A DNA stretch of 64,000 nucleotides, taken from the NCBI GenBank assembly GCA_963715815.1, contig OY970278.1:248001-312000 (forward strand), written 5' to 3'. The translations under genes and the position numbers were made by a program. Below are positions 16,012 through 25,496 of this stretch, one piece after another. The notes beneath the pieces were generated by a model. It was not told the DNA's origin. It was given only the letters and a program-made list of their open reading frames with translations, and made no database searches. The DNA is from JAFAMS01 sp963715815. GTDB taxonomy: Bacteria > Vulcanimicrobiota > Vulcanimicrobiia > Vulcanimicrobiales > Vulcanimicrobiaceae. Position 1 is the stretch's first letter; each line of letters opens with the position of its first letter.

Positions 16012-18696
16012 TTGTCAACCGATATCCTGATCTCGAGCGATCCGTGGGAGAACCGCGTCGCGATCCTCGAGGATGAAAAGCTCGTCGAATATTACGTCGA
16101 GCGCGAAGAAAAAATAATCGGCTCCATTTATAAAGGAAAAGTTCAGAACGTACTTCCGGGAATGGGAGCCAGCTTTGTCGACATCGGCCTCGGCCGTAAC
16201 GCGTTTCTCTATGTCGACGATATCAACAAGCAACCGCTGAACATTGGCGACGTCGAAGTAACGCAAGGCCGCAGCGGATTCACGATCAACGAGAAAGTCA
16301 GCCGCGGCGACGACGTGCTCGTGCAAGTCGTCAAAGAACCGCGCGGGCTCAAAGGCGCGCGCGTCTCGACGAATATCTCGCTGCCGGGCAGATACTTGAT
16401 CTTGATGCCGACTGGAAAATACAGCGGCGTCTCGCGCAAGATCGACAACGCAACCGAACGCGAGCGTTTGCGCAAGATCGTGCAGCGCATTCGCCCCGAA
16501 GGTATGGCAACCGTCGTGCGCACCGCGGCGTCCGGCGTCTCCGACGCGGAGCTGATCGCCGATCTCGGCGTGCTGTTGCGCATGTGGCACGGCATCGTCG
16601 AACAATATAATCGCGCCCCGTCGCCCTCGCTACTGCACAAAGACATGAATCTCGTCTTCAAAGCAGCGCGCGACTTCATTACCGTCGACGTCGGTCGCGT
16701 GCTCGTCGACGATGCAGAGGAATCCGATAAGATCCGCGATTTCATGCGATTACTCGGCCCGCAGTATCTCGACCGAATCGAGACGTACAAGGACGGTCGC
16801 AAGCTCTTCACCGACTATCATGTCGACGACGAAGTCAACAAGCTGATGCGGCCCAAGGTGAATCTGCCCTCCGGTGGATCGATCGTGATCGAGACGACCG
16901 AGGCGTTCACCGTCATCGACGTCAATAGCGGCAAGTTCACAGGCGGCCGCAATCTCGAGGATACGATCCTAAAGACGAACCTCGAAGCTGCCTCCGAGAT
17001 CGCGCGTCAAGTTCGCTTGCGCGACATCGGGGGCATTATTGTTTGCGATTTCATCGACATGCGGCGCGAAACGAGCCGCAATCAAGTCATCGAGATGCTC
17101 GAGAAAGGCTTACGTCGCGACCGCACGCGTTCGACCATCCAATCGTTCTCGGCGCTGGGTCTGCTCGAGTTCACGCGCAAGCGCGTCGGACGCGATCTGG
17201 CACAACAGCTGCGCTCGTCTTGTCCGTCGTGCAGCGGCCTGGGCACGGTGATGTCGCCGGAGACGGTCGCAATCGATGCCTTCCGGAAAATTCGCGAACA
17301 CCATCACACGCATGCCACGGCGAACGGCAAACCAATTCACGTCGTGTCGTCGCCGACGGTTGCCGCCCAGATCGAACACTGGTACGAAGACGAGCTCGAT
17401 GCTCTTGCAACCGAGCTTGGCAGCAAGATCGACGTTCGCGTCGATACTGCGCTGGGTCCTGACCGCATGCGGATCGTCAGCAATGGCGAGGTCAGGAAGC
17501 TGCCGCTGACCGTACGCGTCGGTGACGAGCTCGAGGTCGATATCATCTCGGCCGGGCTTCCCAATCCGAGCTCCGGGTTGGCCGTAATCGACGGACGTTT
17601 GGTCGAGGTAGAGAACGCCGCGGGCGCAGTCGGCCAGAGCATGAAGATCAAGGTGCTCGACATCGACGAGGACGAGACGGAGATTCTTGCCGAGCTGCGG
17701 ACGCCGCTCGCTGAAGAAGTAGCGTCGTCACGCCGCCGTCGTCGCCGTGGTGGACGCGGACGCAAGCGCCCGCTCACCGCTGCCGAGCAAGCCGAAGAGC
17801 TGCGCGAATTGGCCGAAGAGGCCGAGCGCGGACTCTCGGCGCGCAGTGCCGGGATCGGCATCTCGACCGCCGAGGAAGCCGAGAGCGAAGCTGTAGCCGA
17901 GAAAACGAAAGCTTCACAGTCGTCGGCCGAGTTATTCGAACGCCGTGCCGACGAAGCAAACGTCGTTGGCGTCGCTGAAGCAGCGTCGTTCACGTCTTCG
18001 TCTGCGTCTACTGGACAGAACGGTGAAGAACACGTCGGGCGCCGGCGTCGCCGCCGCCGCCGCCGCGCACGCCATTCGATCGATCAAATTCTGCAAACGA
18101 ACGTTCCCGAAGGCGCGCCTGCGCAAGAAAGCACCGCTGACGTTGAAGGCGCAGCCGAAATTGCGCCGCGCATCGGTCCGGATGGCGAAGAACAACCCGG
18201 ACGCCGCCGGCGTCGTCGCCGTCGCCGTCGTGGCCGCGGCGGACGTCCGCCACTCGGTGTCGAGGGCGGCGATCAGTCGCCGAACGGCGTCGTTCCGGAT
18301 CGCCACATCTTCCGTGTCGACGGTGGCGGTGGAGCGCACGCAACCGGTGAGGTCGCGCCGCGCGAACCGTCGCGTGCGATCGCGAACGTCCCCGAAAAGC
18401 GCGTCTATCCGCCTGCGATCGAAGCGCCGCCGCCAAGTCTGACCGCTCCCGCGGAAGCTGCGAAGACGACTCGCCCCGCGCGTCGCCGCCGCACCGCAGC
18501 TGCCGACCAGGAAATCGAAACCGGTGCAGAAGTCCGCGCGCTTCCCGCACCGAAGCGCCGCACGCGCAAAGCTGCGGCCGCTGTGGATGCAACGCAGGAC
18601 GCCGAATCAGCCGAAGCGCCGAAGCGTCGCACCCGCGCAACTACAACGCGTAAGACACCGGCCAAGAAGGCGAGCGCTCGCAAGAAGAGCGCTTAG
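16012..18696 (+). CDS. Ribonuclease E/G family protein with arginine-rich C-terminus
   Basis: Endoribonuclease for mRNA decay and rRNA processing. TTG start with GAAAGG upstream. Residues 1-120 hold the N-terminal fold with S1 domain (GSIYKGKVQNVLPGMGASFVDIGLGRNAFLYVDD). The catalytic DNase I-like region has the metal Asp residues in TVIDVNSGKF and IIVCDFIDMR. The zinc-link motif CPSCSGLG follows at about residue 404. Catalytic homology ends near residue 580. The remaining 300 residues are Glu/Ala/Arg-rich and disordered, with long Arg runs and two repeats of the form GEE..GRRRRRRRRR. The N-terminal length lies between RNase G and RNase E, so I leave the symbol blank. Confidence 0.92.
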   Translation: MSTDILISSDPWENRVAILEDEKLVEYYVEREEKIIGSIYKGKVQNVLPGMGASFVDIGLGRNAFLYVDDINKQPLNIGDVEVTQGRSGFTINEKVSRGDDVLVQVVKEPRGLKGARVSTNISLPGRYLILMPTGKYSGVSRKIDNATERERLRKIVQRIRPEGMATVVRTAASGVSDAELIADLGVLLRMWHGIVEQYNRAPSPSLLHKDMNLVFKAARDFITVDVGRVLVDDAEESDKIRDFMRLLGPQYLDRIETYKDGRKLFTDYHVDDEVNKLMRPKVNLPSGGSIVIETTEAFTVIDVNSGKFTGGRNLEDTILKTNLEAASEIARQVRLRDIGGIIVCDFIDMRRETSRNQVIEMLEKGLRRDRTRSTIQSFSALGLLEFTRKRVGRDLAQQLRSSCPSCSGLGTVMSPETVAIDAFRKIREHHHTHATANGKPIHVVSSPTVAAQIEHWYEDELDALATELGSKIDVRVDTALGPDRMRIVSNGEVRKLPLTVRVGDELEVDIISAGLPNPSSGLAVIDGRLVEVENAAGAVGQSMKIKVLDIDEDETEILAELRTPLAEEVASSRRRRRRGGRGRKRPLTAAEQAEELRELAEEAERGLSARSAGIGISTAEEAESEAVAEKTKASQSSAELFERRADEANVVGVAEAASFTSSSASTGQNGEEHVGRRRRRRRRRARHSIDQILQTNVPEGAPAQESTADVEGAAEIAPRIGPDGEEQPGRRRRRRRRRRGRGGRPPLGVEGGDQSPNGVVPDRHIFRVDGGGGAHATGEVAPREPSRAIANVPEKRVYPPAIEAPPPSLTAPAEAAKTTRPARRRRTAAADQEIETGAEVRALPAPKRRTRKAAAAVDATQDAESAEAPKRRTRATTTRKTPAKKASARKKSA

Positions 18697-18724
18697 GCTC
18701 GAAGTTCTGGGGAAACAAACTGGC

Positions 18725-19342
18725 ATGATCGACCAGTTTGTTTTCAAAGTGCGCACTTGGAATCTCTCGGGGTTGCGGGGCATCTCCGATAAGACGCTCG
18801 AAACGCACTTCAGTCTCTACGAAGGCTACGTCAAGAACACGAATCTCTTACGCGAGCAGATCGCAGCGAAATCTCCCAAAGGCCTCGATCCGACTTTTGC
18901 CGAGCTCGAACGCCGCCTCGCATTCGAGTACAATGGCATGCGGCTCCACGAGTTGTATTTCGACAATCTCACGACGACGCCGACCGAGATTACGAAGGGC
19001 GCCGTGCTCGATGACACCATGCAACTGAACTGGGATGGCGTCGAGCAGTGGCGTGAAGAATTTGCGGCCATGGGCGAAATGCGCGGCGTTGGTTGGGTCA
19101 TGCTTGGGCAGGATCCGCAGAGCGGCGATCTTTCGAACCACTGGATCGATCTGCACCAAAACGGTAACATTGCCGGGTTCATTCCAATTCTCGTGATGGA
19201 CGTGTGGGAACACGCGTGGATCTACGACTATAAGCCGGCCGATCGCGCCGACTACGTCGAATCTTTTCTGGCGAACGTCGACTGGGCGTTGTGCGAAATG
19301 CGAATGAAATCCGCGCACTTAGAGGGCACCAAGATAGCCTAG
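18725..19342 (+). CDS. Fe/Mn superoxide dismutase, atypical
   Basis: Dismutates superoxide. ATG at 18725 with GGGGAAA upstream. Metal ligands are H28, H75, D159 and H163 in MDVWEHAWIYDYKPADRADYV. The usual HxxxHHxxYV segment after the first ligand is replaced by HFSLYEGYVKNTN, so the standard second-shell histidines (E. coli His30/His31) are Tyr/Glu here, while the gateway Tyr is kept at 35. GLGQDPQ-like stretch WVMLGQDPQSGDLSNHW differs from common SODs too. Length 205 aa is normal. It may have altered metal preference or activity. It is 28 bases after the RNase gene. Confidence 0.85.
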   Translation: MIDQFVFKVRTWNLSGLRGISDKTLETHFSLYEGYVKNTNLLREQIAAKSPKGLDPTFAELERRLAFEYNGMRLHELYFDNLTTTPTEITKGAVLDDTMQLNWDGVEQWREEFAAMGEMRGVGWVMLGQDPQSGDLSNHWIDLHQNGNIAGFIPILVMDVWEHAWIYDYKPADRADYVESFLANVDWALCEMRMKSAHLEGTKIA

Positions 19343-19357
19343 CGGTACTACGGCCGT

Positions 19358-20116
19358 GTGTTCGATCTACACGGCCGTGTCGCTGTCATCACGGGCTCGA
19401 CACGGGGCATCGGTCTCGCAATCGCGCAACGCATGGCCGAGTTCGGCGCAAACGTCGTCATCTCGAGCCGAAAAGAAGATGCGTGCATTCAGGTCGCCGA
19501 CGCCATAACGAAAACGGGCGGAACCGCACTCGCGATTCCCGCCAACATCGGGGATCGCGACGCGCTGCAGAAGCTGGTCGATCGTACCATCGCAAAATGG
19601 GGAAAAATCGACATCTTGGTCTGCAACGCGGCGATCAATCCGCATTTCGGTCCGATGCGCACGATCGAGGATTCCGCCTTCGATAAGATCATGGCGTCGA
19701 ACGTGCGCAGCAATTTGTGGCTGTGTAATATGGTGATCCCGCAGATGGCCGAGCGCAAGGACGGCGCAGTCGTCGTCATCTCGAGCATCGCGGGCCTCAA
19801 GGGCAATGAGATGCTGGGCGCTTACGGAATCTCGAAGGCCGCCGAGTTCCAGCTGGTGCGCAATCTCGCCGTCGAATGGGGCAGCGCCAACGTGCGCATC
19901 AACGCGATTGCGCCCTCGATCGTGCGCACCGATTTCGCGCGCGCGCTGTGGGAGAATCCGGAGACTTATAAAGACGCAGTGGCACGCTATCCCCTCGGCC
20001 GCATCGGCGAGCCTGATGATATCGCTGGGGCCGCGATCTTTCTTGCATCACGTGCGGGCGCGTTCGTTACGGGGCAAGTGATCGTCGTCGACGGCGGCGT
20101 GACGATCGCAGGTTAG
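19358..20116 (+). CDS. SDR family oxidoreductase (FabG-like)
   Basis: NAD(P)-dependent short-chain dehydrogenase, 252 aa. Cofactor motif TGSTRGIGLAIA (about residues 13-24), NAA motif CNAAINPHFGP, catalytic Ser in VISSIAGLKG and YxxxK in AYGISKAAE. The C-terminus ends with the typical VDGGVTIAG. GTG start, 15 bases after the SOD gene. Its last four bases overlap the convergent hydroxyacyl-CoA dehydrogenase gene. Substrate unknown; neighbours suggest acyl-CoA metabolism. Confidence 0.88.
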   Translation: MFDLHGRVAVITGSTRGIGLAIAQRMAEFGANVVISSRKEDACIQVADAITKTGGTALAIPANIGDRDALQKLVDRTIAKWGKIDILVCNAAINPHFGPMRTIEDSAFDKIMASNVRSNLWLCNMVIPQMAERKDGAVVVISSIAGLKGNEMLGAYGISKAAEFQLVRNLAVEWGSANVRINAIAPSIVRTDFARALWENPETYKDAVARYPLGRIGEPDDIAGAAIFLASRAGAFVTGQVIVVDGGVTIAG

Positions 20117-22182
20117 CCAAAGACTCCGCCGCTCAGCGCGAGTTTTTCGAGTAGCGGGGAAGGCGTCCAGTAGACACCGTGCTCTTTCCCAAAGGCGAGA
20201 ATGTCATCGTAGACCGCGCGTAATCCGACGCTCTGCGCGTAACGCAGCGGCCCGCCGCGCCACGATGGAAATGCATAGCCGTACACCCAAACGACGTCGA
20301 CGTCGCCGGCACGAATCGCGATCCCGTCGGCAAGGACGTTGCAGCCTTCGTTGACGAGCGCGTACATGCAGCGCTTACGAATCTCGTCGTCAGTGACGTC
20401 GCGTTGTGCGATACCGCTCTCGCGTGCGGTTGCGTGAATCAATTCGTCGACCGCGGGATCAGGGACCGGCGTGCGATTTCCGGTTTCGTATTTATAGAAA
20501 CCGGAGCCGGTCTTTTGTCCGAAGCGCCCCAGCTCGCACAAACGGTCCTGAACTTTCGAATAACGTCCGAGCGGCGGCCGTTCAGCGTTGCGGCGTTTAC
20601 GCACGCGCCAGCTGATGTCGAGGCCGGCCAGATCGACCATCGCGTATGGACCCATCGGAAAACCGAACTCGCGGATGACACGATCGATCTGCTGCGGCGT
20701 CGCGCCTTCTTCTAGCAGAAAATCGGCTTCACGGCGGTAGTGTGCCAGCATGCGGTTCCCGATGAAACCGTCGCAGTTGCCGGAAACGACGCCGACTTTT
20801 CCAAGCTGCTTGGCAAGCGAGAGCGCATCACCAATCAGTTCCGGCGAGGTTTTCGCGCCGCGCACGATCTCGAGCAGCTTCATCACGTTGGCGGGGCTGA
20901 AGAAGTGCGTACCGATGACGCGCTCGGGTCGTGACGTTACAGCCGCAATCGCATCGACGTCGAGCGTCGACGTATTCGTCGCGAGAATCGCATCTTTGCG
21001 TGCCAGCTTGTCGATCTTTCGAAAGATGTCTTTCTTGACGTCCATCTCTTCGAAGACGGCTTCGATAATCAAGTCGACGTCGGCAACGGCATCGAGCGAG
21101 GTCGCGAAGTGCAAGCGCCCGAGACGCCGATTCATCTCCTCTTGTGAAAGGCGGCCCTTCTTGAACGTCGCGTCGTAGTTGCGTGCGATCGTCTCTTTTG
21201 CGCGCTGCACGAGAGCTTCTTCGAGGTCGATGATCGTAACGTCGACGCCGCCGTTGGCCAGCGCCATCGAGATTCCGCCACCCATCGTCCCGCTCCCGAT
21301 CACGGCCGCAGTTTTAACTTTGAGGCTCGAACGCGGCACGCCCGGTACCTTCGCGGCCTCGCGTTCCGCGAAGAAAACGTGTATGCGGGCTTTGGATTGC
21401 TCGGATTCGCGCAGCTTCTCGAACAGCGCGCGTTCTTGTTTGATTGCATCATCGAACGGCAGCATGAGCGCGCCTTCGAGCGAATCGATCGTGTACCGCG
21501 CGGCCAGACCCCCGCGCTCCGCGGGTTCGGCGCGTTTGCGCGCAGCATCGATCGCACTTATCTCACCACGGAGCTGGAGATCGCGCGCACGGCGACGCCC
21601 ACGCGCGGCATGCGAGCGCGCAAACGCAGCTGCGGCATCAACGACGTTTCCATCGACGAGCTCATCGATGAGCCCGAGCTCATGTGCGCGCTCCGCGGAG
21701 ATCGGTTCGCCGCCGACGTCCAGCTCGAGTGCAGCATCGAGTCCAATCAAGCGCGGAAGACGCTGCGTGCCTCCGGCTCCCGGCAAGAGTCCGAGCTTGA
21801 TCTCGGGTTGGCCAACGCGCGTCGCTTTTTGCGCGACGCGATAGTCACACGCTTGCGCGAGCTCGAGGCCGCCGCCGAACGCAATCCCTTCGAGCGCTGC
21901 GACGAAGACTTTGGAGCCACTATCGATTGCATTGATAACGTCGCGCAACGTCGGGCCGCTCGGCGTCGGTTTTCCGAACCCGTGGATGTCGGCGCCTCCG
22001 CTGAATATTCCGTTCGCTCCACACAGAACGCCGGCGACGATGTCACCGTTCGACAAAATGGAATCGACGTGCGCGGCCAACTCGGCAACAACGTCAACGC
22101 CGAGGGCATTTACCGGCGGACTATCGATCGTGATTACCGCGATCCCGTTCGTGAGATCGAGCCGCGTTCGTGCGGTCATCAT
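20113..22182 (-). CDS. Bifunctional enoyl-CoA hydratase / 3-hydroxyacyl-CoA dehydrogenase (FadB/FadJ-type)
   Basis: Catalyses hydration and dehydrogenation steps of beta-oxidation. Residues 1-190 form the crotonase domain, with oxyanion motif GIAFGGGLELAQACDYRVA and both catalytic Glu residues (GLEL and GQPEIKLG), then GAGGTQRLPRL. The NAD-binding domain follows (AAVIGSGTMGGGISMALANG, about residue 295), with THFFSPANVMKLLEIV and the C-terminal dehydrogenase repeats (GFIGNRMLAHYRREADFLLEEG). At 689 aa it is the single-chain FadJ/FadB size. It is transcribed convergently with the SDR and divergently from livH. Confidence 0.92.
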   Translation of the reverse strand: MMTARTRLDLTNGIAVITIDSPPVNALGVDVVAELAAHVDSILSNGDIVAGVLCGANGIFSGGADIHGFGKPTPSGPTLRDVINAIDSGSKVFVAALEGIAFGGGLELAQACDYRVAQKATRVGQPEIKLGLLPGAGGTQRLPRLIGLDAALELDVGGEPISAERAHELGLIDELVDGNVVDAAAAFARSHAARGRRRARDLQLRGEISAIDAARKRAEPAERGGLAARYTIDSLEGALMLPFDDAIKQERALFEKLRESEQSKARIHVFFAEREAAKVPGVPRSSLKVKTAAVIGSGTMGGGISMALANGGVDVTIIDLEEALVQRAKETIARNYDATFKKGRLSQEEMNRRLGRLHFATSLDAVADVDLIIEAVFEEMDVKKDIFRKIDKLARKDAILATNTSTLDVDAIAAVTSRPERVIGTHFFSPANVMKLLEIVRGAKTSPELIGDALSLAKQLGKVGVVSGNCDGFIGNRMLAHYRREADFLLEEGATPQQIDRVIREFGFPMGPYAMVDLAGLDISWRVRKRRNAERPPLGRYSKVQDRLCELGRFGQKTGSGFYKYETGNRTPVPDPAVDELIHATARESGIAQRDVTDDEIRKRCMYALVNEGCNVLADGIAIRAGDVDVVWVYGYAFPSWRGGPLRYAQSVGLRAVYDDILAFGKEHGVYWTPSPLLEKLALSGGVFG

Positions 22183-22253
22183 GCGCAGGGAACTCGCTTC
22201 CGGTTTTCAGAAGGGAAAAGGCAAAGCATCTTCGCGCTGAGGGGACGGCCGCC

Positions 22254-23135
22254 TTGCAGGAACTGGCGCAGCAAGTTGTCAGCGGTCTAGCCACCGGCTC
22301 CATCTTCGCGAGCATGGCTTTGGCCTTGGTTTTGATTTATCGTTCGATGAACGTAATCAATTTCGCGCAAGGCGAAATGGCGATGTTTACAACCTTCATC
22401 GCGTGGCAGTTCATGCAGCACGGCCTTCCGATTTGGCTTGCGGTTCTGCTGACGCTCATCATCGCGTTTCTCGGGGCGGTGTTGCTCGAGCGCGTCATCA
22501 TTCGTCCGGTCGAAGGTGCCGCGCCGCTGACGATCGTGATCGTCACGCTCGGACTCTTGATTACGTTCAACGGCTTGGCCGGCTGGACGTGGGGTTACGT
22601 CGTGAAGGCGTTTCCGAGTCCGTTTCCATCAACGCCGATTCAAATCGGCGGCGTTGGTTTCTCCGCGCAGGATCTGGGCGTTATCGGCGTTTCGCTTGGG
22701 ACGCTGCTCTTGATCTACTTGTTGTTTTCCCGGACGAAGCTCGGCCTGGCATTGCGCGCCTCCGCGCTCTATCCGGAGCAAAGCCGCCTCGTTGGAATCC
22801 GCGTCAGCTGGATGATGGCGCTCGGTTGGGGTCTTGCGTCGGTCGTCGGCGCCATCTCCGGCATAATGATTGCACCGGTGGTATTTCTCGATCCGAACAT
22901 GATGCAAGGCATCATCGTGTACGCGTTTGCTGCGGCGGTTCTCGGCGGAATCGAGAGCCCGCTCGGCGCCGTCGTCGGCGGCCTTCTCTTGGGTGTCGCG
23001 CTCGCGCTCCTCGGCGCATACGTCGACTTCATCGGGACTGATTTGCGTCTGCCGGTCGCGTTCGGCATCATCATCATCGTGCTGCTCTTTCGTCCTTCCG
23101 GGTTGTTCGGGCACGTACGGCAACGACGCGTATGA
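22254..23135 (+). CDS. livH: Branched-chain amino acid ABC transporter permease LivH
   Basis: Inner-membrane permease. A TTG at 22254 with GAGGGGAC eight bases upstream is preferred over the longer opening at 22170, which would read through hydrophilic non-membrane sequence. The protein begins MQELAQQVVSGLATGSIFASMALALVLIYR, typical LivH. About eight membrane helices; the FAAAVLGGIESPLGAVVGGLLLG motif is the conserved LivH/LivM loop. First gene of livH-livM-livG-livF; no substrate-binding protein gene is in the cluster. Confidence 0.92.
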   Translation: MQELAQQVVSGLATGSIFASMALALVLIYRSMNVINFAQGEMAMFTTFIAWQFMQHGLPIWLAVLLTLIIAFLGAVLLERVIIRPVEGAAPLTIVIVTLGLLITFNGLAGWTWGYVVKAFPSPFPSTPIQIGGVGFSAQDLGVIGVSLGTLLLIYLLFSRTKLGLALRASALYPEQSRLVGIRVSWMMALGWGLASVVGAISGIMIAPVVFLDPNMMQGIIVYAFAAAVLGGIESPLGAVVGGLLLGVALALLGAYVDFIGTDLRLPVAFGIIIIVLLFRPSGLFGHVRQRRV

Positions 23136-24070
23136 ATCCACGCCTCATCATCACTATCGCCTTCGGGTTGCTCGTCGCCGTGCTTCCGTGGATGATACCC
23201 GCGTTCATGACGTTCGAGTTCACGTACGTCGGTGCGTATGCGATCGCGATTCTTGGCCTAGTCATTTTGATCGGCAACAGCGGCCAGATCTCGCTCGGTC
23301 ACGGAGCCTTCGTCGGCGTTGGGGGCTATACGGTTGCGGTCTTGCTGCAAAGTCTCGGGCTTCCGTATATGCTGTCGATTCCGATTGCTGCGCTCGTGTG
23401 CGGTTTGTTCGGGATCGCAATCGGCGCGGTCGCCCTTCGTTTGGAAAGCGTTTATCTTGCGCTCGCGACCTTCGCGCTCGCTGCGTCCGTGTCGCCGTTG
23501 CTCAAACGCTTCAAACATATTACGGGCGGCGTTCAGGGAATCTCGATGCCCACGGCCCATACGCCGCAAGCCCTGCAACACGTCATCCCGAACGAAACGT
23601 GGTTTTATTACCTGACGTGGGGAATTGCAGCCGTGCTGTTCGCAATCGCGTACGCCGGATTGCACGGCCGCGTCGGGCGCTCGCTGCGTGCGATTCGCGA
23701 CAGCGAGATTGCAGCGATCGCGTTCGGTGTAAATCCGGTGTTCTACAAAACGCTCGCCTTTGGATGGAGTGCCGCGTATGCCGGTGTCGCGGGAGCGTTG
23801 CTCGCGGTCGTCACCGCGTACGTCAGCCCGGACGTGTATGGCATCCCACTCTCATTGACGCTGCTTGCGGGTGCGGTAATGGGGGGCTTGGATCTCATGT
23901 GGGGCGCAGTGATCGGCGGCATCGCGATCGAGTTCTTGCCGCTTTGGGCGCAGCGCGTCAATCCCGCGCTATCTTCGGTCGTGTACGGTATTGCCGAGGT
24001 CGCGATCATGATGTTCATGCCGATTGGAATCGCGGGCGCGCTTATGCGGATCAAGGCGGCGCGATCGTGA
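23132..24070 (+). CDS. livM: Branched-chain amino acid ABC transporter permease LivM
   Basis: Second permease of the HAAT transporter. 312 aa with about nine membrane segments. Signature stretches are LIGNSGQISLGHGAFVGVGGYT, LRLESVYLALATFALAASV and the conserved RAIRDSEIAAIAFGVNP loop that contacts the ATPase. Start overlaps livH by four bases (ATGA), giving translational coupling. Confidence 0.93.
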   Translation: MNPRLIITIAFGLLVAVLPWMIPAFMTFEFTYVGAYAIAILGLVILIGNSGQISLGHGAFVGVGGYTVAVLLQSLGLPYMLSIPIAALVCGLFGIAIGAVALRLESVYLALATFALAASVSPLLKRFKHITGGVQGISMPTAHTPQALQHVIPNETWFYYLTWGIAAVLFAIAYAGLHGRVGRSLRAIRDSEIAAIAFGVNPVFYKTLAFGWSAAYAGVAGALLAVVTAYVSPDVYGIPLSLTLLAGAVMGGLDLMWGAVIGGIAIEFLPLWAQRVNPALSSVVYGIAEVAIMMFMPIGIAGALMRIKAARS

Positions 24071-24774
24071 ACGGCGCGAGCATTCTTACAGCGGAGAATC
24101 TGACGATACGTTTCGGCGGCATCGCGGCTCTTGCCGATGTGAGCTTTGACGTCGTCCCCGGCCAGATTACAGGCTTGATCGGACCGAATGGTGCCGGGAA
24201 GACGACGTGCTTCAATTGCATTACGCGTTTGTACCAGCCCGCGTCCGGGACGATCACTTTCAACGGTGAAGATATCTCGCGCGTGCCCGCCCACAAGGTT
24301 CTCGAGCGCGGCATCGCGCGTACGTTTCAGAATCTGGAACTGTTCGGCTCGATGAGCGTCCTCGACAACGTGCAAGTCGGCGCGCGCGGCGGCGCGCGCG
24401 AAGCCCGTGAGATGCTCGACTACGTTGGTTTGGGCGACGTCGTTAATCGTCCGGTGCGCAGCCTTTCTTTTGGTGCGCGCAAGAACGTCGAATTAGCGCG
24501 TGCTCTCGCCGCGAAGCCGCAGCTCTTGCTGCTCGACGAGCCGGCCGCCGGCTTTGGATTCGAAGAGATCGAGGTTCTTGGCGAAACGATCAAACGGGTT
24601 CGACGGGATTTCAACACGACGATCCTGATGGTCGAGCACCAAATGCAGCTCGTGATGGGGATTTGCGACAGAATCATCGTTTTGTGCTCGGGCAAAAAGC
24701 TCGCTGACGGCGACCCTGCTGCGATCGCAAACAATCGCGAAGTCATCGATGCGTACTTGGGCGGCGGCTGCTGA
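24067..24774 (+). CDS. livG: Branched-chain amino acid ABC transporter ATPase LivG
   Basis: ABC ATPase. GTG start overlaps the livM stop as GTGA; much longer in-frame readings upstream lie inside livM and are rejected. Walker A GPNGAGKTT (about residues 39-47), GIARTFQNLELF Q-loop, and Walker B LLLLDEPAAG. The signature motif is degenerate (SLSFGARKNVELARAL instead of LSYGQQR). His switch in MVEHQMQLVM. At 235 aa it is slightly shorter than the usual 255. Confidence 0.92.
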   Translation: MNGASILTAENLTIRFGGIAALADVSFDVVPGQITGLIGPNGAGKTTCFNCITRLYQPASGTITFNGEDISRVPAHKVLERGIARTFQNLELFGSMSVLDNVQVGARGGAREAREMLDYVGLGDVVNRPVRSLSFGARKNVELARALAAKPQLLLLDEPAAGFGFEEIEVLGETIKRVRRDFNTTILMVEHQMQLVMGICDRIIVLCSGKKLADGDPAAIANNREVIDAYLGGGC

Positions 24775-24775
24775 T

Positions 24776-25495
24776 TTGATCGCTACGCAAACACTGCTCG
24801 AAGTCCGCAATCTTCGCGCCAGCTATGGTGAGATCGAAGCGCTGCGCGACGTTTCGTTTACCGTCGAGCCGGGTGCGATCGTCGCGCTCCTTGGAGCAAA
24901 CGGCGCGGGGAAGACGACCTGCTTGCGTGCGATCACGGGAACGGTCAAGCGCTCCGGCTCGATCACTTTCGATGGAGCCGCAATCGCGGGGCGCCAAACG
25001 GAAGATATCGTGCGTCTGGGAATTGCGCACGTCCCCGAAGGGCGCGGGACGCTTTCCGAGCTTTCGGTCTGGGAAAATCTAGCACTGGGCGGATATTTGC
25101 TGGACACTGCGCGGGCCAAGGAGCGCTACGCGCGCGTCGTTTCGTATTTTCCGTGGATCGAGGAGCGCACCAAACAGCAAGCCGGAACGCTGAGCGGCGG
25201 CGAGCAGCAAATGCTCGCGATTGCCCGCGCGCTGATGCTCAAGCCGAAGCTAATGCTGCTCGACGAACCTTCGCTCGGCCTCGCGCCGCGTATCGTCGAG
25301 GAGATCTTTGCGCTATTGCGCACGATCAATCGCGAAGAAAACGTTACGATCTTGCTGGCCGAGCAGAATGCTGCGATGGCCTTTGCAACCGCGTCGCACG
25401 TCTACGTTCTCGAAACCGGACGCGTCGCCGCCGAGGGTCCCAGTGAGGTCCTTGCGAGGGATGATCGTGTACGCAAATCGTACCTAGGCCACTAA
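24776..25495 (+). CDS. livF: Branched-chain amino acid ABC transporter ATPase LivF
   Basis: Second ABC ATPase. TTG at 24776, one base after the livG stop, is preferred; an ATG at 24749 in the same frame is an alternative. Walker A GANGAGKTT, signature LSGGEQQMLAIARAL, Walker B LMLLDEPSLGL, switch LLAEQNA. Motif GIAHVPEGRGTLSELSVWENLALG is diagnostic for LivF. Confidence 0.92.
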   Translation: MIATQTLLEVRNLRASYGEIEALRDVSFTVEPGAIVALLGANGAGKTTCLRAITGTVKRSGSITFDGAAIAGRQTEDIVRLGIAHVPEGRGTLSELSVWENLALGGYLLDTARAKERYARVVSYFPWIEERTKQQAGTLSGGEQQMLAIARALMLKPKLMLLDEPSLGLAPRIVEEIFALLRTINREENVTILLAEQNAAMAFATASHVYVLETGRVAAEGPSEVLARDDRVRKSYLGH

Positions 25496-25496
25496 G

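Noticed and set aside
24067..24774. Start of livG far upstream at 22927
   Set aside because: The frame is open by chance through livH and livM; homology begins right at the GTG overlapping the livM stop.
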